A stretch of 64,000 nucleotides of DNA from Agreia sp. COWG (GCF_904528075.1 NZ_LR882035.1:2604001-2668000), one strand, 5' to 3'; shown: positions 45,217 to 55,203, numbered from the stretch's first letter. The notes: generated by a model not told the origin, from the sequence alone. Numbers and translations are program-made.

Positions 45217-46656
45217 CTACGCCACCTCGCCGAACAGCCTCGTATCGGGCAGCGGGTTGCGCAGGATGCTCTGCCACGAGCGCTCCAAGGCATCCATGCC
45301 GCGCTCGAGCTGATCGACAGGCGCCCCCAGGGGAATGCGCACAAATCGTTCGAGTGCCCCGTCGATCCCGAAGCGTGGCCCCGCGGTGATGAGGAGGCCC
45401 TCGGCCCTCGCCGCGAGCGCGAGTTGCGACGAACTGGCGGATCCGAGGCCGACCCATGCCGCTATTCCCCCGTGGACCCGGGGCATCGTCCACTCGACGA
45501 AGCGATCCGCGATGATCTCCTCCAGCCGATTCCTGTTCGTGCGCAACTGCTCCCGGCGATGCTCGAGAATCTCGGGCATATCGGCCAGCATGCGGGCGAC
45601 GATGAGCTGCTCCAGAACGGGCGTGCCGAGGTCGTTGGCCGGCCGCGCCGCGGCGAGAGACCGGATGAGCCCGGGTTCGGCACGAATCCAGCCCACACGC
45701 AGGCCGTCCCAGATCGTCTTACCCACGGATCCGATCATGACCACGCTCTTCTCGGCGCCCGAGCCCGCATAGGCGCCGAAGGGCAGAAGGGTGTCGGCCC
45801 TGTCGATGTCGAGCTCGCCCGACGTCTCATCGGCCACGATCGTGGTTCCCGATCGAGTTGCCCAGTCGATGGTGCGCTCTCGGAGCTCGGCAGACATCGA
45901 CTCCCCCGTGGGATTGTGGAAGTCGGGCATGAGATAGCCCACCGTCGGGTTCGTCCGCTGCATCAGCTGCTGCAACGCCTCCGCGTCCCATCCCTCGCCG
46001 GCGGTCACGTTCACGGGCACCAGTCGGGCGCCGGCCTGCGCGAGGGCCTCATAGGCGTGCGGGTAGCTCGGAAGCTCGACAAGGGCACGATCCCCGCGAC
46101 CGAGCAGCAGTCGGGACAGCAGCGCAATAGCATTCTGCGCACCCGTCGTGATGAGGATCTGCTCGCGACTCGTGGGCAGGCCGCGAGCGCCGTAGCGTTC
46201 GGCCACGGCGTCACGCAGCTCGGTTATGCCCTCGAAGTTGTAACCCGGCCCGCCCAGGTAACGAGCGAAGTCGCTCATCGCGGCTTCGGTCGCCTCGATG
46301 ATCCCTGGGCTCGCGGGCATCACGGCCTTCGTTAAGTCGAGGTATCCCGGAACGGATCGGGTATCTGCCGGCGGGCGCCCCGGCGCACGCGTCACGCTGC
46401 CCGAGCCGCGAACGCTCGAACTGTATCCGGCCTCTCGCAATTCGCGGTACGCGCTCGTCACGAGGGTTCGGCTCACGGCCAGCGCCTGGGCGAGCTCCCG
46501 CTCGGCCGGAAGCCTCGTGCCGGCCGGGATGCGGCCATCGAGAATCAGCAGCCGGATGCGGTCGAACAGCGCGTGATAGAGCGCGCCCGGGGCCGCCTCC
46601 CTCCAATCGCCGAGAAGCGAGCGAAGAGCGCGAGTTCCGATGAGCGAGTCCGACAT
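45217..46656 (-). CDS. MocR-type regulator (GntR HTH plus aminotransferase domain)
   Basis: A 479-residue regulator with an N-terminal GntR winged helix (LPAERELAQALAVSRTLVTSAYRELREAGY) joined by a linker to a fold-type I aminotransferase domain (LITTGAQNAIALLSRLL, MPDFHNPTGESMS). PLP binding is expected, though the Lys lies in the degenerate region IGSVGKTIWDGLRVGW. In the related PdxR it senses PLP and controls vitamin B6 genes. Here the divergent YczE-like gene and the ATTGG sites between them identify its probable target. Confidence 0.88.
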   Translation of the reverse strand: MSDSLIGTRALRSLLGDWREAAPGALYHALFDRIRLLILDGRIPAGTRLPAERELAQALAVSRTLVTSAYRELREAGYSSSVRGSGSVTRAPGRPPADTRSVPGYLDLTKAVMPASPGIIEATEAAMSDFARYLGGPGYNFEGITELRDAVAERYGARGLPTSREQILITTGAQNAIALLSRLLLGRGDRALVELPSYPHAYEALAQAGARLVPVNVTAGEGWDAEALQQLMQRTNPTVGYLMPDFHNPTGESMSAELRERTIDWATRSGTTIVADETSGELDIDRADTLLPFGAYAGSGAEKSVVMIGSVGKTIWDGLRVGWIRAEPGLIRSLAAARPANDLGTPVLEQLIVARMLADMPEILEHRREQLRTNRNRLEEIIADRFVEWTMPRVHGGIAAWVGLGSASSSQLALAARAEGLLITAGPRFGIDGALERFVRIPLGAPVDQLERGMDALERSWQSILRNPLPDTRLFGEVA

Positions 46657-46673
46657 GAGACCACATTATCCAG

Positions 46674-46709
46674 ATTGGCCTCTTGATCAAGAGCCAATTT
46701 AGACATTGG
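46674..46709. promoter_or_regulatory. Probable MocR operator
   Basis: ATTGG sites at 46674-46678 and 46705-46709 form a direct repeat. A CCAAT at 46694-46698 adds an inverted copy, around the perfect palindrome CTCTTGATCAAGAG (46680-46693). All fall in the 62-bp gap between MocR and YczE. MocR proteins are known to bind two direct repeats, so this pattern fits. Confidence 0.5.
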
Positions 46710-46718
46710 ATATGCGAT

Positions 46719-47372
46719 ATGCCCTTCTCCTACGCGCGTCGCCTCCTCCGCCTGATCTGCGGACTGGCCCTCTACGCCTTCGCCGACGCCCTGATGATCC
46801 GCGCCGTGGTCGGCGTCGATCCGTGGACGGTCTTCGCCCAGGGCGTCGGCGTGCACACGGGCCTGAGCATCGGTGTTCTGACGAACATCATCGGCCTGCT
46901 CGTGCTGCTGCTCTGGATCCCCCTCAGGCAGAAGCCCGGGGTGGGCACTGTGCTCAACGTCCTTCTCTTGGGCCCGATGATCGACCTCAGCCTGTGGCTG
47001 GTGCCCACGGTCACCCTGTGGTGGGCGCAGATCCTGGTCTTCGCCGCCGGACTCGTGCTACTCGCGGTCGCCAGCGGCATCTACATCGGCGCGCACCTCG
47101 GCCCCGGCCCACGAGACGGCCTGATGACCGGCATCCACAATCGCACCGGATGGCCGATCTGGGTGGGCCGCACCTGGGTCGAGGCCAGCGTGCTGCTCGC
47201 GGGCTGGCTCCTCGGCGGCAACGTGGGCTTCGGAACCCTCGCCTTCGCCCTGCTCATCGGCCCGCTGTGCTCGGTCACGCTCCCCCTGCTCGGGGTGCGG
47301 TCGCCGGAGAAGGCCAGGGCGGCCGCCTCCGCTGCGCGCGGCTACGCCCCGATGAGCCGCTCCGCCAGGTAA
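46719..47372 (+). CDS. YczE/YyaS-like integral membrane protein
   Basis: A 217-residue protein with about five TM helices, of the YczE family (related to YitT). It opens with [29 protein letters not shown] and has [28 protein letters not shown], the family's central signature. MocR-YczE divergent pairs are common in Actinobacteria. A role as a transporter controlled by the MocR is the usual inference. Its end overlaps the convergent glyS gene by 31 bp. Confidence 0.85.
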   Translation: MPFSYARRLLRLICGLALYAFADALMIRAVVGVDPWTVFAQGVGVHTGLSIGVLTNIIGLLVLLLWIPLRQKPGVGTVLNVLLLGPMIDLSLWLVPTVTLWWAQILVFAAGLVLLAVASGIYIGAHLGPGPRDGLMTGIHNRTGWPIWVGRTWVEASVLLAGWLLGGNVGFGTLAFALLIGPLCSVTLPLLGVRSPEKARAAASAARGYAPMSRSAR

Positions 47373-48724
47373 CCCTGCAGGCGATCGAGCGACACGCGCT
47401 CCTGCGCCATGGAGTCGCGCTCGCGCACGGTCACCGCGTTGTCTTCGAGCGATTCGAAGTCGACGGTGATCGCGAAGGGCGTGCCGATCTCGTCTTGACG
47501 ACGGTATCGACGACCGATTGCACCGGCGTCGTCGAAGTCCACGTTCCAGTTCTGGCGCAGGTCCTGCGCCACCTTGCGGGCGAGCGGCGAGAGGGCCTCG
47601 TTGCGTGAGAGCGGCAGCACGGCGGCCTTGACGGGCGCGATGCGGGGGTCGAGCTTCAAAACGGTGCGCTTATCGACTCCGCCCTTCGAGTTCGGCGCCT
47701 CGTCTTCGTGGTACGCGTCCACCAGGAACGCCATCAGCGCGCGCGTGAGTCCGAACGACGGCTCGATCACGTACGGGATCCACCGCTCGTTCGAGGTCTG
47801 ATCGAAGTACGACAGATCGGTGCCGGACGCCTCGGCGTGCGTCTTGAGGTCGTAGTCGGTGCGGTTGGCGACACCCATGAGCTCGCCCCACTGGCTGCCG
47901 GGGAACTGGAAGCGGTACTCGATGTCGACGGTGCGCTTGGAGTAGTGCGACAGCTTCTCTTGCGGGTGCTCGAACTGGCGGATGTTCTCGGGGTTGATGC
48001 CGAGCCCGATGAACCACTCCCAGCTCTGATCGATCCAGTACTGGTGCGCCTCCTCGTCCGTTCCGGGCTGCACGAAGTACTCCATCTCCATCTGCTCGAA
48101 CTCGCGCGTGCGGAAGATGAAGTTTCCGGGCGTGATCTCGTTGCGGAACGCCTTGCCGACCTGGGCGATACCGAAGGGCGGCTTCTGACGCGAGGTGTTC
48201 AGCACGGTGGCGAAGTCGACGAAGATGCCCTGCGCCGTCTCGGGCCGCAGGTAGGCCATGCCGCTCTCGTCCTCGAGTACACCGAGGGTGGTCTTGAGCA
48301 TTCCCGAGAACTTCTTGATCTCCGACCACTGGCCCACATTGCCCGTGTCGGGGTCGCGCACGTCGGCGAGGCCGTTGACAGGCGGATGCCCGTGCTTGGC
48401 CTCGTAGGCCTCGAGCAGGTGGTCGGCACGGTAGCGCTTGTTGGTCGCGAGCGACTCCACCATCGGGTCGTTGAAGACCTCGACGTGACCGGATGCCTCC
48501 CACACCTGGCGCGGGAGGATGACGGCCGAGTCGAGGCCGACGACGTTGTCGCGGCTCTGCACCATGAACTTCCACCACTGGCGCTTGATGTTCTCTTTGA
48601 GCTCGACACCGAGGGGTCCGTAATCCCAGGCACTGCGAGTGCCGCCATAGATCTCTCCCGTGGGAAAGACGAATCCCCGGCGCTTCGCGAGGGCAATGAC
48701 AGAATCAAGAGGAGATGTGGGCAT
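47342..48724 (-). CDS. glyS: Glycyl-tRNA synthetase, single-chain class II
   Basis: A 460-residue alpha-2 type glycyl-tRNA ligase. It has [22 protein letters not shown] (insertion), motif 2 [24 protein letters not shown], the glycine-pocket Glu in EMEYF, and motif 3 [17 protein letters not shown]-terminal anticodon-binding domain follows. Start ATG, length as expected. It is an essential gene of translation. Confidence 0.94.
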   Translation of the reverse strand: MPTSPLDSVIALAKRRGFVFPTGEIYGGTRSAWDYGPLGVELKENIKRQWWKFMVQSRDNVVGLDSAVILPRQVWEASGHVEVFNDPMVESLATNKRYRADHLLEAYEAKHGHPPVNGLADVRDPDTGNVGQWSEIKKFSGMLKTTLGVLEDESGMAYLRPETAQGIFVDFATVLNTSRQKPPFGIAQVGKAFRNEITPGNFIFRTREFEQMEMEYFVQPGTDEEAHQYWIDQSWEWFIGLGINPENIRQFEHPQEKLSHYSKRTVDIEYRFQFPGSQWGELMGVANRTDYDLKTHAEASGTDLSYFDQTSNERWIPYVIEPSFGLTRALMAFLVDAYHEDEAPNSKGGVDKRTVLKLDPRIAPVKAAVLPLSRNEALSPLARKVAQDLRQNWNVDFDDAGAIGRRYRRQDEIGTPFAITVDFESLEDNAVTVRERDSMAQERVSLDRLQGYLAERLIGA

Positions 48725-48795
48725 AACAGCTTCCGTAAGTCGCCCACCGGCCGGCTGCCAGCGGGTGGATAAGCCACAATCTTATGGGAGGGGCC

Positions 48796-49872
48796 ATGAA
48801 CGACCGCGACACCGAGCGCTGGATGCGCTACCACGGCCTGCCCTACTTCGTTCGCCGTCGCGCTCGGTCGCAGCACCTGCTCGCCCGCACCGCTCCCTTT
48901 CTCGTGGCGGCCGTCGCGTTCGACGTGCTCAGCTCCGTCGCGGTCGACCTCACGCTCGACCCCGATACGGCGACGGTCGGCGACCTGGTCATCGCCCTCG
49001 TCGCCTTGGCCCTGGTCGTCGCGGTTCCGGTCGTACCGATCGTGCTGGGCCTCTGGTCCGCTCGGTTGTTGCGCACCCGCGCGGGAGCCAAGACCCCGGT
49101 CGCCATCGTGGCGCTCCTTCTCTATCTGCTCGTCGAGCCCCTCTGCTTCGGTCTGATCGACCGAGAGAACCCCGTGTGGGGCGCCCTGCAGAACGCGGGC
49201 GTCACCATCGGCGCGCTGGCGCTCACCTGGCTGGGCATCGGCGCGCTCCTCGCCTGGGCCTCCCGCGCGGCGCTGCGCCAGCTGGGCGCGCTGGGCCAGC
49301 TGGCAACGCGAGCCCTCCCCATCCTGATGCTCGTCGTGGTGTTCGCCTTCTTCGCCCGCGCCCTGTGGGAGGTGACCAGCAGCATGAGCGGCGCCCGGCT
49401 TCTCGGTGTCGCACTGTTCTTTCTCGTGCTCGGGCTGCTCTTCACCATTCCGATCATGCGCAGCGAGATGGCGCAGGGAGAGCACGACTCGATCTCGGGA
49501 ACGCCGTTGTCGAAGCTCGAGAGATTCAATCTGGCGGTGGTCATGGTGCTGGCCCAGGCCTTCCAGGTCGCCTTCTTCGCCCTGCTCGTCTGCGTCTTCC
49601 TTCTCGCGCTCGGCCACCTGGCCTTCAGCCCGGAGGTTCTCGACCGGTGGCTCGGGTCGCACGCCGGCAACGCTCAGGCGTTCGGCATCGAGCTGCCGGT
49701 GCGCGTCGGCATGGTGAAGACGGCGGTGTTTCTCAGCTGCGTCTCGTCGCTCAACTTCCTCGTCTCCGTCTCGACGGCCGCGGCCTACAAGTCGGCCTTC
49801 TACGACCCCCTGCTCGCCGAGGTGCGAGAGGCCCTCGCCGTGCGCGCCGAGTACCGGTCGAGAGCTGCCTGA
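48796..49872 (+). CDS. Multi-pass membrane protein, hypothetical
   Basis: A 358-residue protein with about seven TM segments. A basic N-terminal cytoplasmic stretch (YFVRRRARSQHLLARTAPF) precedes the first. The start at the second ATG is chosen because GGGAGGGG lies just before it; an ATG 12 bp upstream is in frame. No family is recognised. A KLERFNLAVV amphipathic segment lies between helices 5 and 6. It is divergent from glyS. Confidence 0.7.
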   Translation: MNDRDTERWMRYHGLPYFVRRRARSQHLLARTAPFLVAAVAFDVLSSVAVDLTLDPDTATVGDLVIALVALALVVAVPVVPIVLGLWSARLLRTRAGAKTPVAIVALLLYLLVEPLCFGLIDRENPVWGALQNAGVTIGALALTWLGIGALLAWASRAALRQLGALGQLATRALPILMLVVVFAFFARALWEVTSSMSGARLLGVALFFLVLGLLFTIPIMRSEMAQGEHDSISGTPLSKLERFNLAVVMVLAQAFQVAFFALLVCVFLLALGHLAFSPEVLDRWLGSHAGNAQAFGIELPVRVGMVKTAVFLSCVSSLNFLVSVSTAAAYKSAFYDPLLAEVREALAVRAEYRSRAA

Positions 49873-49961
49873 ACGTTCACCGGGTGCCGTAGCGAACCGT
49901 GACCTGAGCGGCTGCCCAGCGCCGTTTGACAGGGCGGGCAGCCGGAGTAGTGTTCTCACTC

Positions 49962-51992
49962 GTGACTAACGAAGTCAAGTCGGCAAAACGCTGGTTTATC
50001 GGCGAACCCCTCCCGACCGACAAACTCGAAGGCCAGCTCCTCCCGAAGCGCCTCGCCCTCCCGATCTTCGCCAGCGACCCCCTCTCCTCGGTGGCATACG
50101 CCCCGCAGGAACTGCTGATGATCCTGCTCATCGGCGGGCTCGCCTTTCTGAGCTTCGCCCCCTGGGTCGCCGCAGCGGTCGTACTGCTGCTCGTCGTGGT
50201 CGTCGCCTCGTATCGCCAGCTCGTCAAGGCCTACCCGTCCGGCGGCGGCGACTACGAGGTCGCCCACAAGAATCTGGGCGAGAAGGCCGGGCTCGTGGTC
50301 GCCTCGGCGCTACTCGTCGACTACGTCCTCACCGTCGCGGTGTCCGTGGCATCCGGCGTCGACAACATCATCTCGGCCCTGCCGTTCCTCAACAGCTATC
50401 GCGTCGAGATCGCCGTCTTCTTCGTGATCGTGCTCGCGGCGGTCAACCTGCGCGGCGTCGCGGAGTCGAGCAAGGCGTTCGCCATCCCCACCTATCTCTT
50501 CGTCGGCAGCGTTGCACTGATGATCGTCGTGGGGCTCGGCCAGGCCGCCTTCGGCAATGCGCCTGTCGCCGAGTCGGCCGACTACGGCGTCAAGGCCGAG
50601 AGCCTCGGACAGGCCGCCGTCATCCTGCTTCTGCTTCGAGCTTTCTCGAGCGGCTGCAGCGCCCTCACCGGCGTCGAGGCCATCTCGAACGGCGTGCCCG
50701 CCTTCCGCACACCCAAGGTCAAGAACGCCCAGCGCACCCTCGTGCTCATGGGCAGCATCGCCATCGCGCTCTTCGCCGGTCTCGTGGCACTCGCCCTCAT
50801 CTCGCGGGTGCACTATGCAGAAGATGCCTGCCATCTCATCGGATTCCAGAACTGCACCACCGAGCCCCAGCGCAGCCTGATCGCGCAGATCGCCTCGAGC
50901 GTCTTCGGCAATAACTCGGTGCTGTTCTACGTCATCCAGGCCGCGACCGCCGCGGTTCTGCTCCTGGCCGCGAACACGGCGTTCAACGGCTTCCCGCTGC
51001 TCGGCTCGGTTCTGGCAAAGGACTCCTACGCGCCCAAGTCGCTGCTGACCCGCGGCGATCGCCTCGTGTTCTCGAACGGCGTGCTCATCCTCGGCCTGTT
51101 CTCGACGCTCATCATCGTGGTGTACCAGGCCAGCCTCACCCATCTCATCCAGCTCTACATCATCGGCGTCTTCGTCTCGTTCACCCTGGGCCAGACCGGA
51201 ATGGTGAAGCACTGGTGGGGCATGCTGAAGAACGGTTGCAGCAACCGCGGAGCCGTCTGGCGCGGCCTCGCGATCAACGCGTTCGGGGCCCTGCTCACCG
51301 CCGTCGTGCTTCTCGTGGTGACCATCACCAAGTTCACGCACGGTGCCTGGCTGGTCTTCGCCATCATGCCCGTCCTCTACGTGCTGATGCTCGGAGTGAA
51401 CCGCTACTACCGCGACGTGAACAAAGAGATCGAGGTCGACCCGACCACGACGTTCGGTGCAGACGGCGACCACGCGATCGTGCTCGTCGGGCGCATGCAG
51501 AAGCCTGTGCTGAAGGCACTCGACTACGCCATCGCCGCCCAGCACGACAGCATCGAGGCCGTCCACCTGTCGATCGACGACGAGTCGACCCTTGCGCTCG
51601 AGAAGGCGTGGGACGAGATGAACATCAAGGTGCCGCTCAAGATCATCGTGTCGCCGTATCGTGATGTGGCCGAGCCGCTGTGCCACTACATCGAGAAGCG
51701 TCGATCGCTGCACGGCTCCGAAGTCGTGACCGTGTACACGCCTATCTTCATCGTCGGACACTGGTGGGAGCTGCTGCTGCACAACCACAAGGCCCGCCGC
51801 ATCCGCAAGCGGCTGATGCTCGTGCACGGCGTCACCATCGCCCTCGTGCCGTGGCTGCTCGACTCGTCCGAGCTCATCTACGGGCGCCGCTCCCGCCCCC
51901 TGCCCGGCGCCGATCGGCGCGGTGTGCCGGTGCGCCCGATCGAGAGGACGCCCCGACAGGAGCGTCGCTACGTGAAGTCGCAGCAGCCTTAA
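49962..51992 (+). CDS. APC family amino acid permease
   Basis: A 676-residue transporter with 12 TM helices (residues 40-500) and a C-terminal cytoplasmic domain of about 170 residues. PIFASDPLSSVAYAPQELLMILLIGG matches the start of the APC fold, and the SGGGDYEVAHKNLG region is the conserved segment after helix 2. The C-terminal half contains a USP-like stretch (HAIVLVGRMQKPVLKALDYAIAAQHDSIEAVHLS). The GTG start is chosen because the region before it does not resemble coding sequence. No ribosome binding site is close, so leaderless translation is possible. Substrate unknown. Confidence 0.87.
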   Translation: MTNEVKSAKRWFIGEPLPTDKLEGQLLPKRLALPIFASDPLSSVAYAPQELLMILLIGGLAFLSFAPWVAAAVVLLLVVVVASYRQLVKAYPSGGGDYEVAHKNLGEKAGLVVASALLVDYVLTVAVSVASGVDNIISALPFLNSYRVEIAVFFVIVLAAVNLRGVAESSKAFAIPTYLFVGSVALMIVVGLGQAAFGNAPVAESADYGVKAESLGQAAVILLLLRAFSSGCSALTGVEAISNGVPAFRTPKVKNAQRTLVLMGSIAIALFAGLVALALISRVHYAEDACHLIGFQNCTTEPQRSLIAQIASSVFGNNSVLFYVIQAATAAVLLLAANTAFNGFPLLGSVLAKDSYAPKSLLTRGDRLVFSNGVLILGLFSTLIIVVYQASLTHLIQLYIIGVFVSFTLGQTGMVKHWWGMLKNGCSNRGAVWRGLAINAFGALLTAVVLLVVTITKFTHGAWLVFAIMPVLYVLMLGVNRYYRDVNKEIEVDPTTTFGADGDHAIVLVGRMQKPVLKALDYAIAAQHDSIEAVHLSIDDESTLALEKAWDEMNIKVPLKIIVSPYRDVAEPLCHYIEKRRSLHGSEVVTVYTPIFIVGHWWELLLHNHKARRIRKRLMLVHGVTIALVPWLLDSSELIYGRRSRPLPGADRRGVPVRPIERTPRQERRYVKSQQP

Positions 51993-52124
51993 GGGCGGCG
52001 GTTCGCCCGCCGTTTCGCTGCCGGGTTCGCCTGGTTTCACCGTGCTAAACTGGCCCAAGTTTTGTAATTTATCCGTCGCCCGGGTGCGCTAACATCCCCC
52101 GGCCCGAAAGGTGAGGGGTCTCGG

Positions 52125-52358
52125 ATGGGGCGCGGCCGTCAAAAAGCTAAGCACACCAAGGTTGCTCGCGAACTGAAGTACTTCAGTCCCGACACGAACT
52201 ATTCTGCACTCGAGCGCGAGCTGAGCCACCCGTCCGACGGTGAGCCCGACTACTCGAAGTGGATCGACGAAGACGAAGACGAGACAGAGGTCGACGACAC
52301 CGTCATCGTCAATCCAGAACTCCTCGACACCGACGACCGGCACCAGCGCCGCGCGTAG
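52125..52358 (+). CDS. DUF3073 family protein
   Basis: A 77-residue conserved actinobacterial protein. MGRGRQKAKHTKVARELKYFSPDTNYSALERELS is the family's invariant basic start, followed by an acidic C-terminal half (EDEDETEVDD). The 132-bp leader before it carries an AT-rich patch. Function is unknown; in many relatives the gene lies near purine genes, as here within 4 kb of purD. Confidence 0.9.
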   Translation: MGRGRQKAKHTKVARELKYFSPDTNYSALERELSHPSDGEPDYSKWIDEDEDETEVDDTVIVNPELLDTDDRHQRRA

Positions 52359-52364
52359 CCCGAT

Positions 52365-52709
52365 TCAGTCTTGCGGCTGGTCGGCTTCGTCGTCTGCCTC
52401 GCGGCGAGCGGCGATGCGCTCGCTCGACATCGTGACAGTGCGTGCACGCCTCGTCGACGACCTGTCGACGAGAACCGCGACGAGCGAAGCGAGGCCGACG
52501 AACACGGTCACCAGGATGATGCCCACGAAGCCGAACACCTGCGCCCGCGAATAATTGGGCGTCTCGGGGAACGAGAAGGTGAGAACAAGGGTGATCACGA
52601 TCGCCACCACCACCCCGACGAGCATGAAGCGCACGATCCGCGGCGAGCGCCGCACCGTTACATCGTGAGTCATCGGAGCGGAGGGGGTCGAGTCGTCGGG
52701 AAGGGCCAC
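52365..52709 (-). CDS. Two-TM membrane protein, hypothetical
   Basis: A 114-residue protein with two hydrophobic segments (residues 28-46, FMLVGVVVAIVITLVLTF, and 58-82, VFGFVGIILVTVFVGLASLVAVL) and a charged C-terminal tail. It matches the general layout of small actinobacterial membrane proteins annotated as DUF-type, but no family is named here. GTG start. It converges on DUF3073 with 6 bp between stops. Confidence 0.7.
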   Translation of the reverse strand: MALPDDSTPSAPMTHDVTVRRSPRIVRFMLVGVVVAIVITLVLTFSFPETPNYSRAQVFGFVGIILVTVFVGLASLVAVLVDRSSTRRARTVTMSSERIAARREADDEADQPQD

Positions 52710-52783
52710 ACCCTATTGTCTCCCAGATTCCGCGTACCTTCGCTGCCCTTGACGGCCGGCCCGCGGGCCGTCGGCCGCATACT

Positions 52784-53578
52784 GTGCACATGAGGGCACA
52801 CCGACTTCAGGTCGACGACATCGTTCTGCGATTGCGCGCAGCCGGATGCGTGTTCGCCGAAGAGGAGGCAGCCCTCCTACTCGAGGCGGCCGACTCCCCT
52901 GCGCTGCTCGACGCCATGCTCGCGCGCCGGGTGTCCGGGGTTCCCCTCGAGCACGTGCTCGGCTGGGCCGAATTCGGCGGGCTGCGCGTGCGGGTCGGGG
53001 CGGGAGTGTTCGTTCCGAGGCACCGAACCGAGTTTCTCGCACACCGGGCGATCGAGCTGGCGGCCGGGCTGAAGCATCCGGTCGTGCTCGATCTGTGCTG
53101 CGGTTCTGGTGCCCTCGCCGCCGTCGTCTCGGCGGCCCGACCCGAGGCGGAGGTCTACGCGGCCGACGTCGATGAGGCCGCGGTCTCGAGCGCACGCCTG
53201 AACCTGCCGCATGCACGGGCGGTGCTCTGCGGAGACCTCTTCGCACCTCTTCCGGCGACGCTGCGCGGCCGCGTCGACGTGCTGCTGTGCAACACCCCGT
53301 ACGTACCGACCGGCGCCATCGCGCTGATGCCACAGGAGGCCAGGCTGCACGAGGCGCTCGGGGCGCTCGACGGCGGAGCAGACGGGCTCGATGTGCAGCG
53401 TCGCGTGGCCACGGATGCCATGGCGTGGCTCGCCGTCGGGGGGCACCTGCTCGTGGAGGCCGGTGAGGCGCAGGCCTCCACCTCCGTGCGATTGTTCGAA
53501 GACCACGGGCTCGCGGCCAGGAGCGAGTTCTCGAAGGAGCACGACGGCACCATCGTGATCGCCACCCGCTTGGAGTGA
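52784..53578 (+). CDS. Putative protein N5-glutamine methyltransferase (PrmC/HemK-like)
   Basis: A 264-residue SAM-dependent methyltransferase. VLDLCCGSGALAAVV is the SAM-binding glycine loop, preceded by VFVPRHRTEFL, typical of HemK. The substrate motif is NTPYVP instead of NPPY. This fits the actinobacterial side-branch (short, no release-factor-linked operon) rather than true PrmC. The start is GTG at 52784, with an ATG two codons later as alternative. The methylated protein is not known. Confidence 0.82.
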   Translation: MHMRAHRLQVDDIVLRLRAAGCVFAEEEAALLLEAADSPALLDAMLARRVSGVPLEHVLGWAEFGGLRVRVGAGVFVPRHRTEFLAHRAIELAAGLKHPVVLDLCCGSGALAAVVSAARPEAEVYAADVDEAAVSSARLNLPHARAVLCGDLFAPLPATLRGRVDVLLCNTPYVPTGAIALMPQEARLHEALGALDGGADGLDVQRRVATDAMAWLAVGGHLLVEAGEAQASTSVRLFEDHGLAARSEFSKEHDGTIVIATRLE

Positions 53579-53585
53579 ATCAGGG

Positions 53586-54485
53586 TCACAGGGCGTGAAG
53601 GCTCGACGCCGCCCCCGACCGCACCGAGTTCGTCAATGCATCGAGCAGGGGCGAGGTCAGGTTCCAGCGCTGCCAGTAGAGCGCGATGTCGGTGCGACTG
53701 CCCGGAACCAGCTCGACGAGCTCTCCCCTCTGCAGCTCGGCCAGGCACTGCTGTTCGGGCAGCAACGCCCAGCCGAAGCCGAGCACCACCGCCCGCGCGA
53801 ATTCGCTCGACGAGGGAACGTAGTGACGCGCAGACCCGACCTCGGTTCTTCCCGACGCCGCGAGGAAGTCCGCTTGGAGCGTGTCTTTCCGGTCATAGGT
53901 GACGGCCGGAGCACTGCCATAGTCGACCGGGTCGCCGGGGCCACCGGCCCACGCCTGCGCGAATGCCGGGCTGCACACGGCGCGATAGCGCATCACCCCC
54001 AGTGGAACCACCGAGCATCCCTGCACGGCCGTGGCCGTCGACGTGACGGCGGCCATCACGGCCCCGGAACGCAACAGGGCCGTCGTGTACTCCTGGTCCT
54101 CCCGGTGGATGTCGAAGACGACACCGAGCGACCGCGAGAGACCGGCGACGGCAGAGAGAAACCAGGTGGCGAGGCTGTCTGCGTTCACGGCGAGCGAGAT
54201 CGAGAGGAGCCCCCGCCGGTCCGCATCCGGGTGCAGGGCCGCCTCGGCATCGGCGTGCAACAGGGCCAGCTGCCGCGCCAGACGCAGCACGACCATTCCC
54301 GCATCGGTCATGAGCACCGGGTTGCTGCGCTGCACGAGCACCTGGCCGCTCGACTGTTCGAGCGCCTTGATGCGCTGCGAGATCGCCGAGGGGGTCACGT
54401 GCAATCGCGCTGCGGCGGACTCGAACGTGCCCTCCTCGGCGAGAGCGAGAAGAGTGTCGAGGTGGTCGGTCTGGAACGCCATCAT
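53586..54485 (-). CDS. LysR family regulator, LysG/ArgP type
   Basis: A 299-residue LysR-type regulator. The HTH reads LDTLLALAEEGTFESAAARLHVTPSAISQRIKALE (residues 9-43), which matches ArgP/LysG closely. The rest is the effector domain. It is divergent from a LysE-type exporter, the classic LysG-LysE arrangement in which lysine or arginine induces export. The operator is probably in the 68-bp gap. Confidence 0.9.
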   Translation of the reverse strand: MMAFQTDHLDTLLALAEEGTFESAAARLHVTPSAISQRIKALEQSSGQVLVQRSNPVLMTDAGMVVLRLARQLALLHADAEAALHPDADRRGLLSISLAVNADSLATWFLSAVAGLSRSLGVVFDIHREDQEYTTALLRSGAVMAAVTSTATAVQGCSVVPLGVMRYRAVCSPAFAQAWAGGPGDPVDYGSAPAVTYDRKDTLQADFLAASGRTEVGSARHYVPSSSEFARAVVLGFGWALLPEQQCLAELQRGELVELVPGSRTDIALYWQRWNLTSPLLDALTNSVRSGAASSLHAL

Positions 54486-54493
54486 TAGCTCCT

Positions 54494-54508
54494 CTTATCT
54501 AGAGTAAG
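54494..54508. promoter_or_regulatory. Possible LysR-type operator
   Basis: A 15-bp imperfect dyad, CTTATCTAGAGTAAG, in the 68-bp gap between the divergent LysG and LysE genes. It follows the T-N11-A pattern of LysR boxes and is AT-rich. Assigned by position and shape only. Confidence 0.4.
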
Positions 54509-54553
54509 AAACATTAGCTGGACGCATCTTCCGTGCGCTCCTAGTTTCGACAC

Positions 54554-55180
54554 ATGAGCCCCGCCACGACCCTGCTGCCCGCCCTTCTCGGACTCGGCAC
54601 GGGCCTGGCCCTGATCGTCGCCATCGGCGCCCAGAACGCTTACGTACTGAGACTCGGAATCGCCGCGCGACCCCGACTCGTCGCGCTCGTCGTCGTCATC
54701 TGCGCCGTGTCCGATGCAGTGCTGATCGCGGCGGGCGTCCTGGGTGTCGGCGCGATCATCGAGCGGGCACCCGTCGTGCTGATCATCATCCGGATCGTCG
54801 GCTCGGCATTCCTTCTCGCATACGGCCTGATGGCCGCGCGACGAGTGCGTCGTCCGTCATCGCTCGTACCCGCCGCGATCGGCAACACCTCCGCGAGATC
54901 GGCGGCGCTGACGATCCTCGCCCTGACCTGGCTCAACCCCCACGTCTACCTCGACACGGTCATCCTGCTGGGCTCCATCGCCAACCAGCAGGGCCAGGAT
55001 GAGCGGTGGTGGTGGGCAGGCGGAGCCGTGCTGGGCAGCCTCCTCTGGTTCGGTGCCCTCGGATTCGGCGCGCGCCTCCTGCGGCCCTTCTTCGCGCGCC
55101 CGTCGTCGTGGCGCATCCTCGACGCCGTGATCGCCGTGGTGATGCTGACCCTGGGCATCCGGCTGGCGATCGGGCTCTAG
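54554..55180 (+). CDS. lysE: LysE/ArgO family amino acid exporter
   Basis: A 208-residue exporter with six hydrophobic helices. LIVAIGAQNAYVLRLGI is the signature first helix and loop of the LysE family (GAQNA motif), and NPHVYLDTVILLG the second conserved block. It exports lysine, arginine or related amino acids. It is divergent from its LysR regulator and 23 bp before a RidA-type gene. Confidence 0.92.
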   Translation: MSPATTLLPALLGLGTGLALIVAIGAQNAYVLRLGIAARPRLVALVVVICAVSDAVLIAAGVLGVGAIIERAPVVLIIIRIVGSAFLLAYGLMAARRVRRPSSLVPAAIGNTSARSAALTILALTWLNPHVYLDTVILLGSIANQQGQDERWWWAGGAVLGSLLWFGALGFGARLLRPFFARPSSWRILDAVIAVVMLTLGIRLAIGL

Positions 55181-55203
55181 CGGCTCGTCGCTAGGGTTGC
55201 CGG

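Noticed and set aside
48725..48795. T-box leader for glycyl-tRNA synthetase
   Set aside because: The gap is 71 bp and shared with a divergent gene; too short for a T-box and without the conserved T-box sequence.
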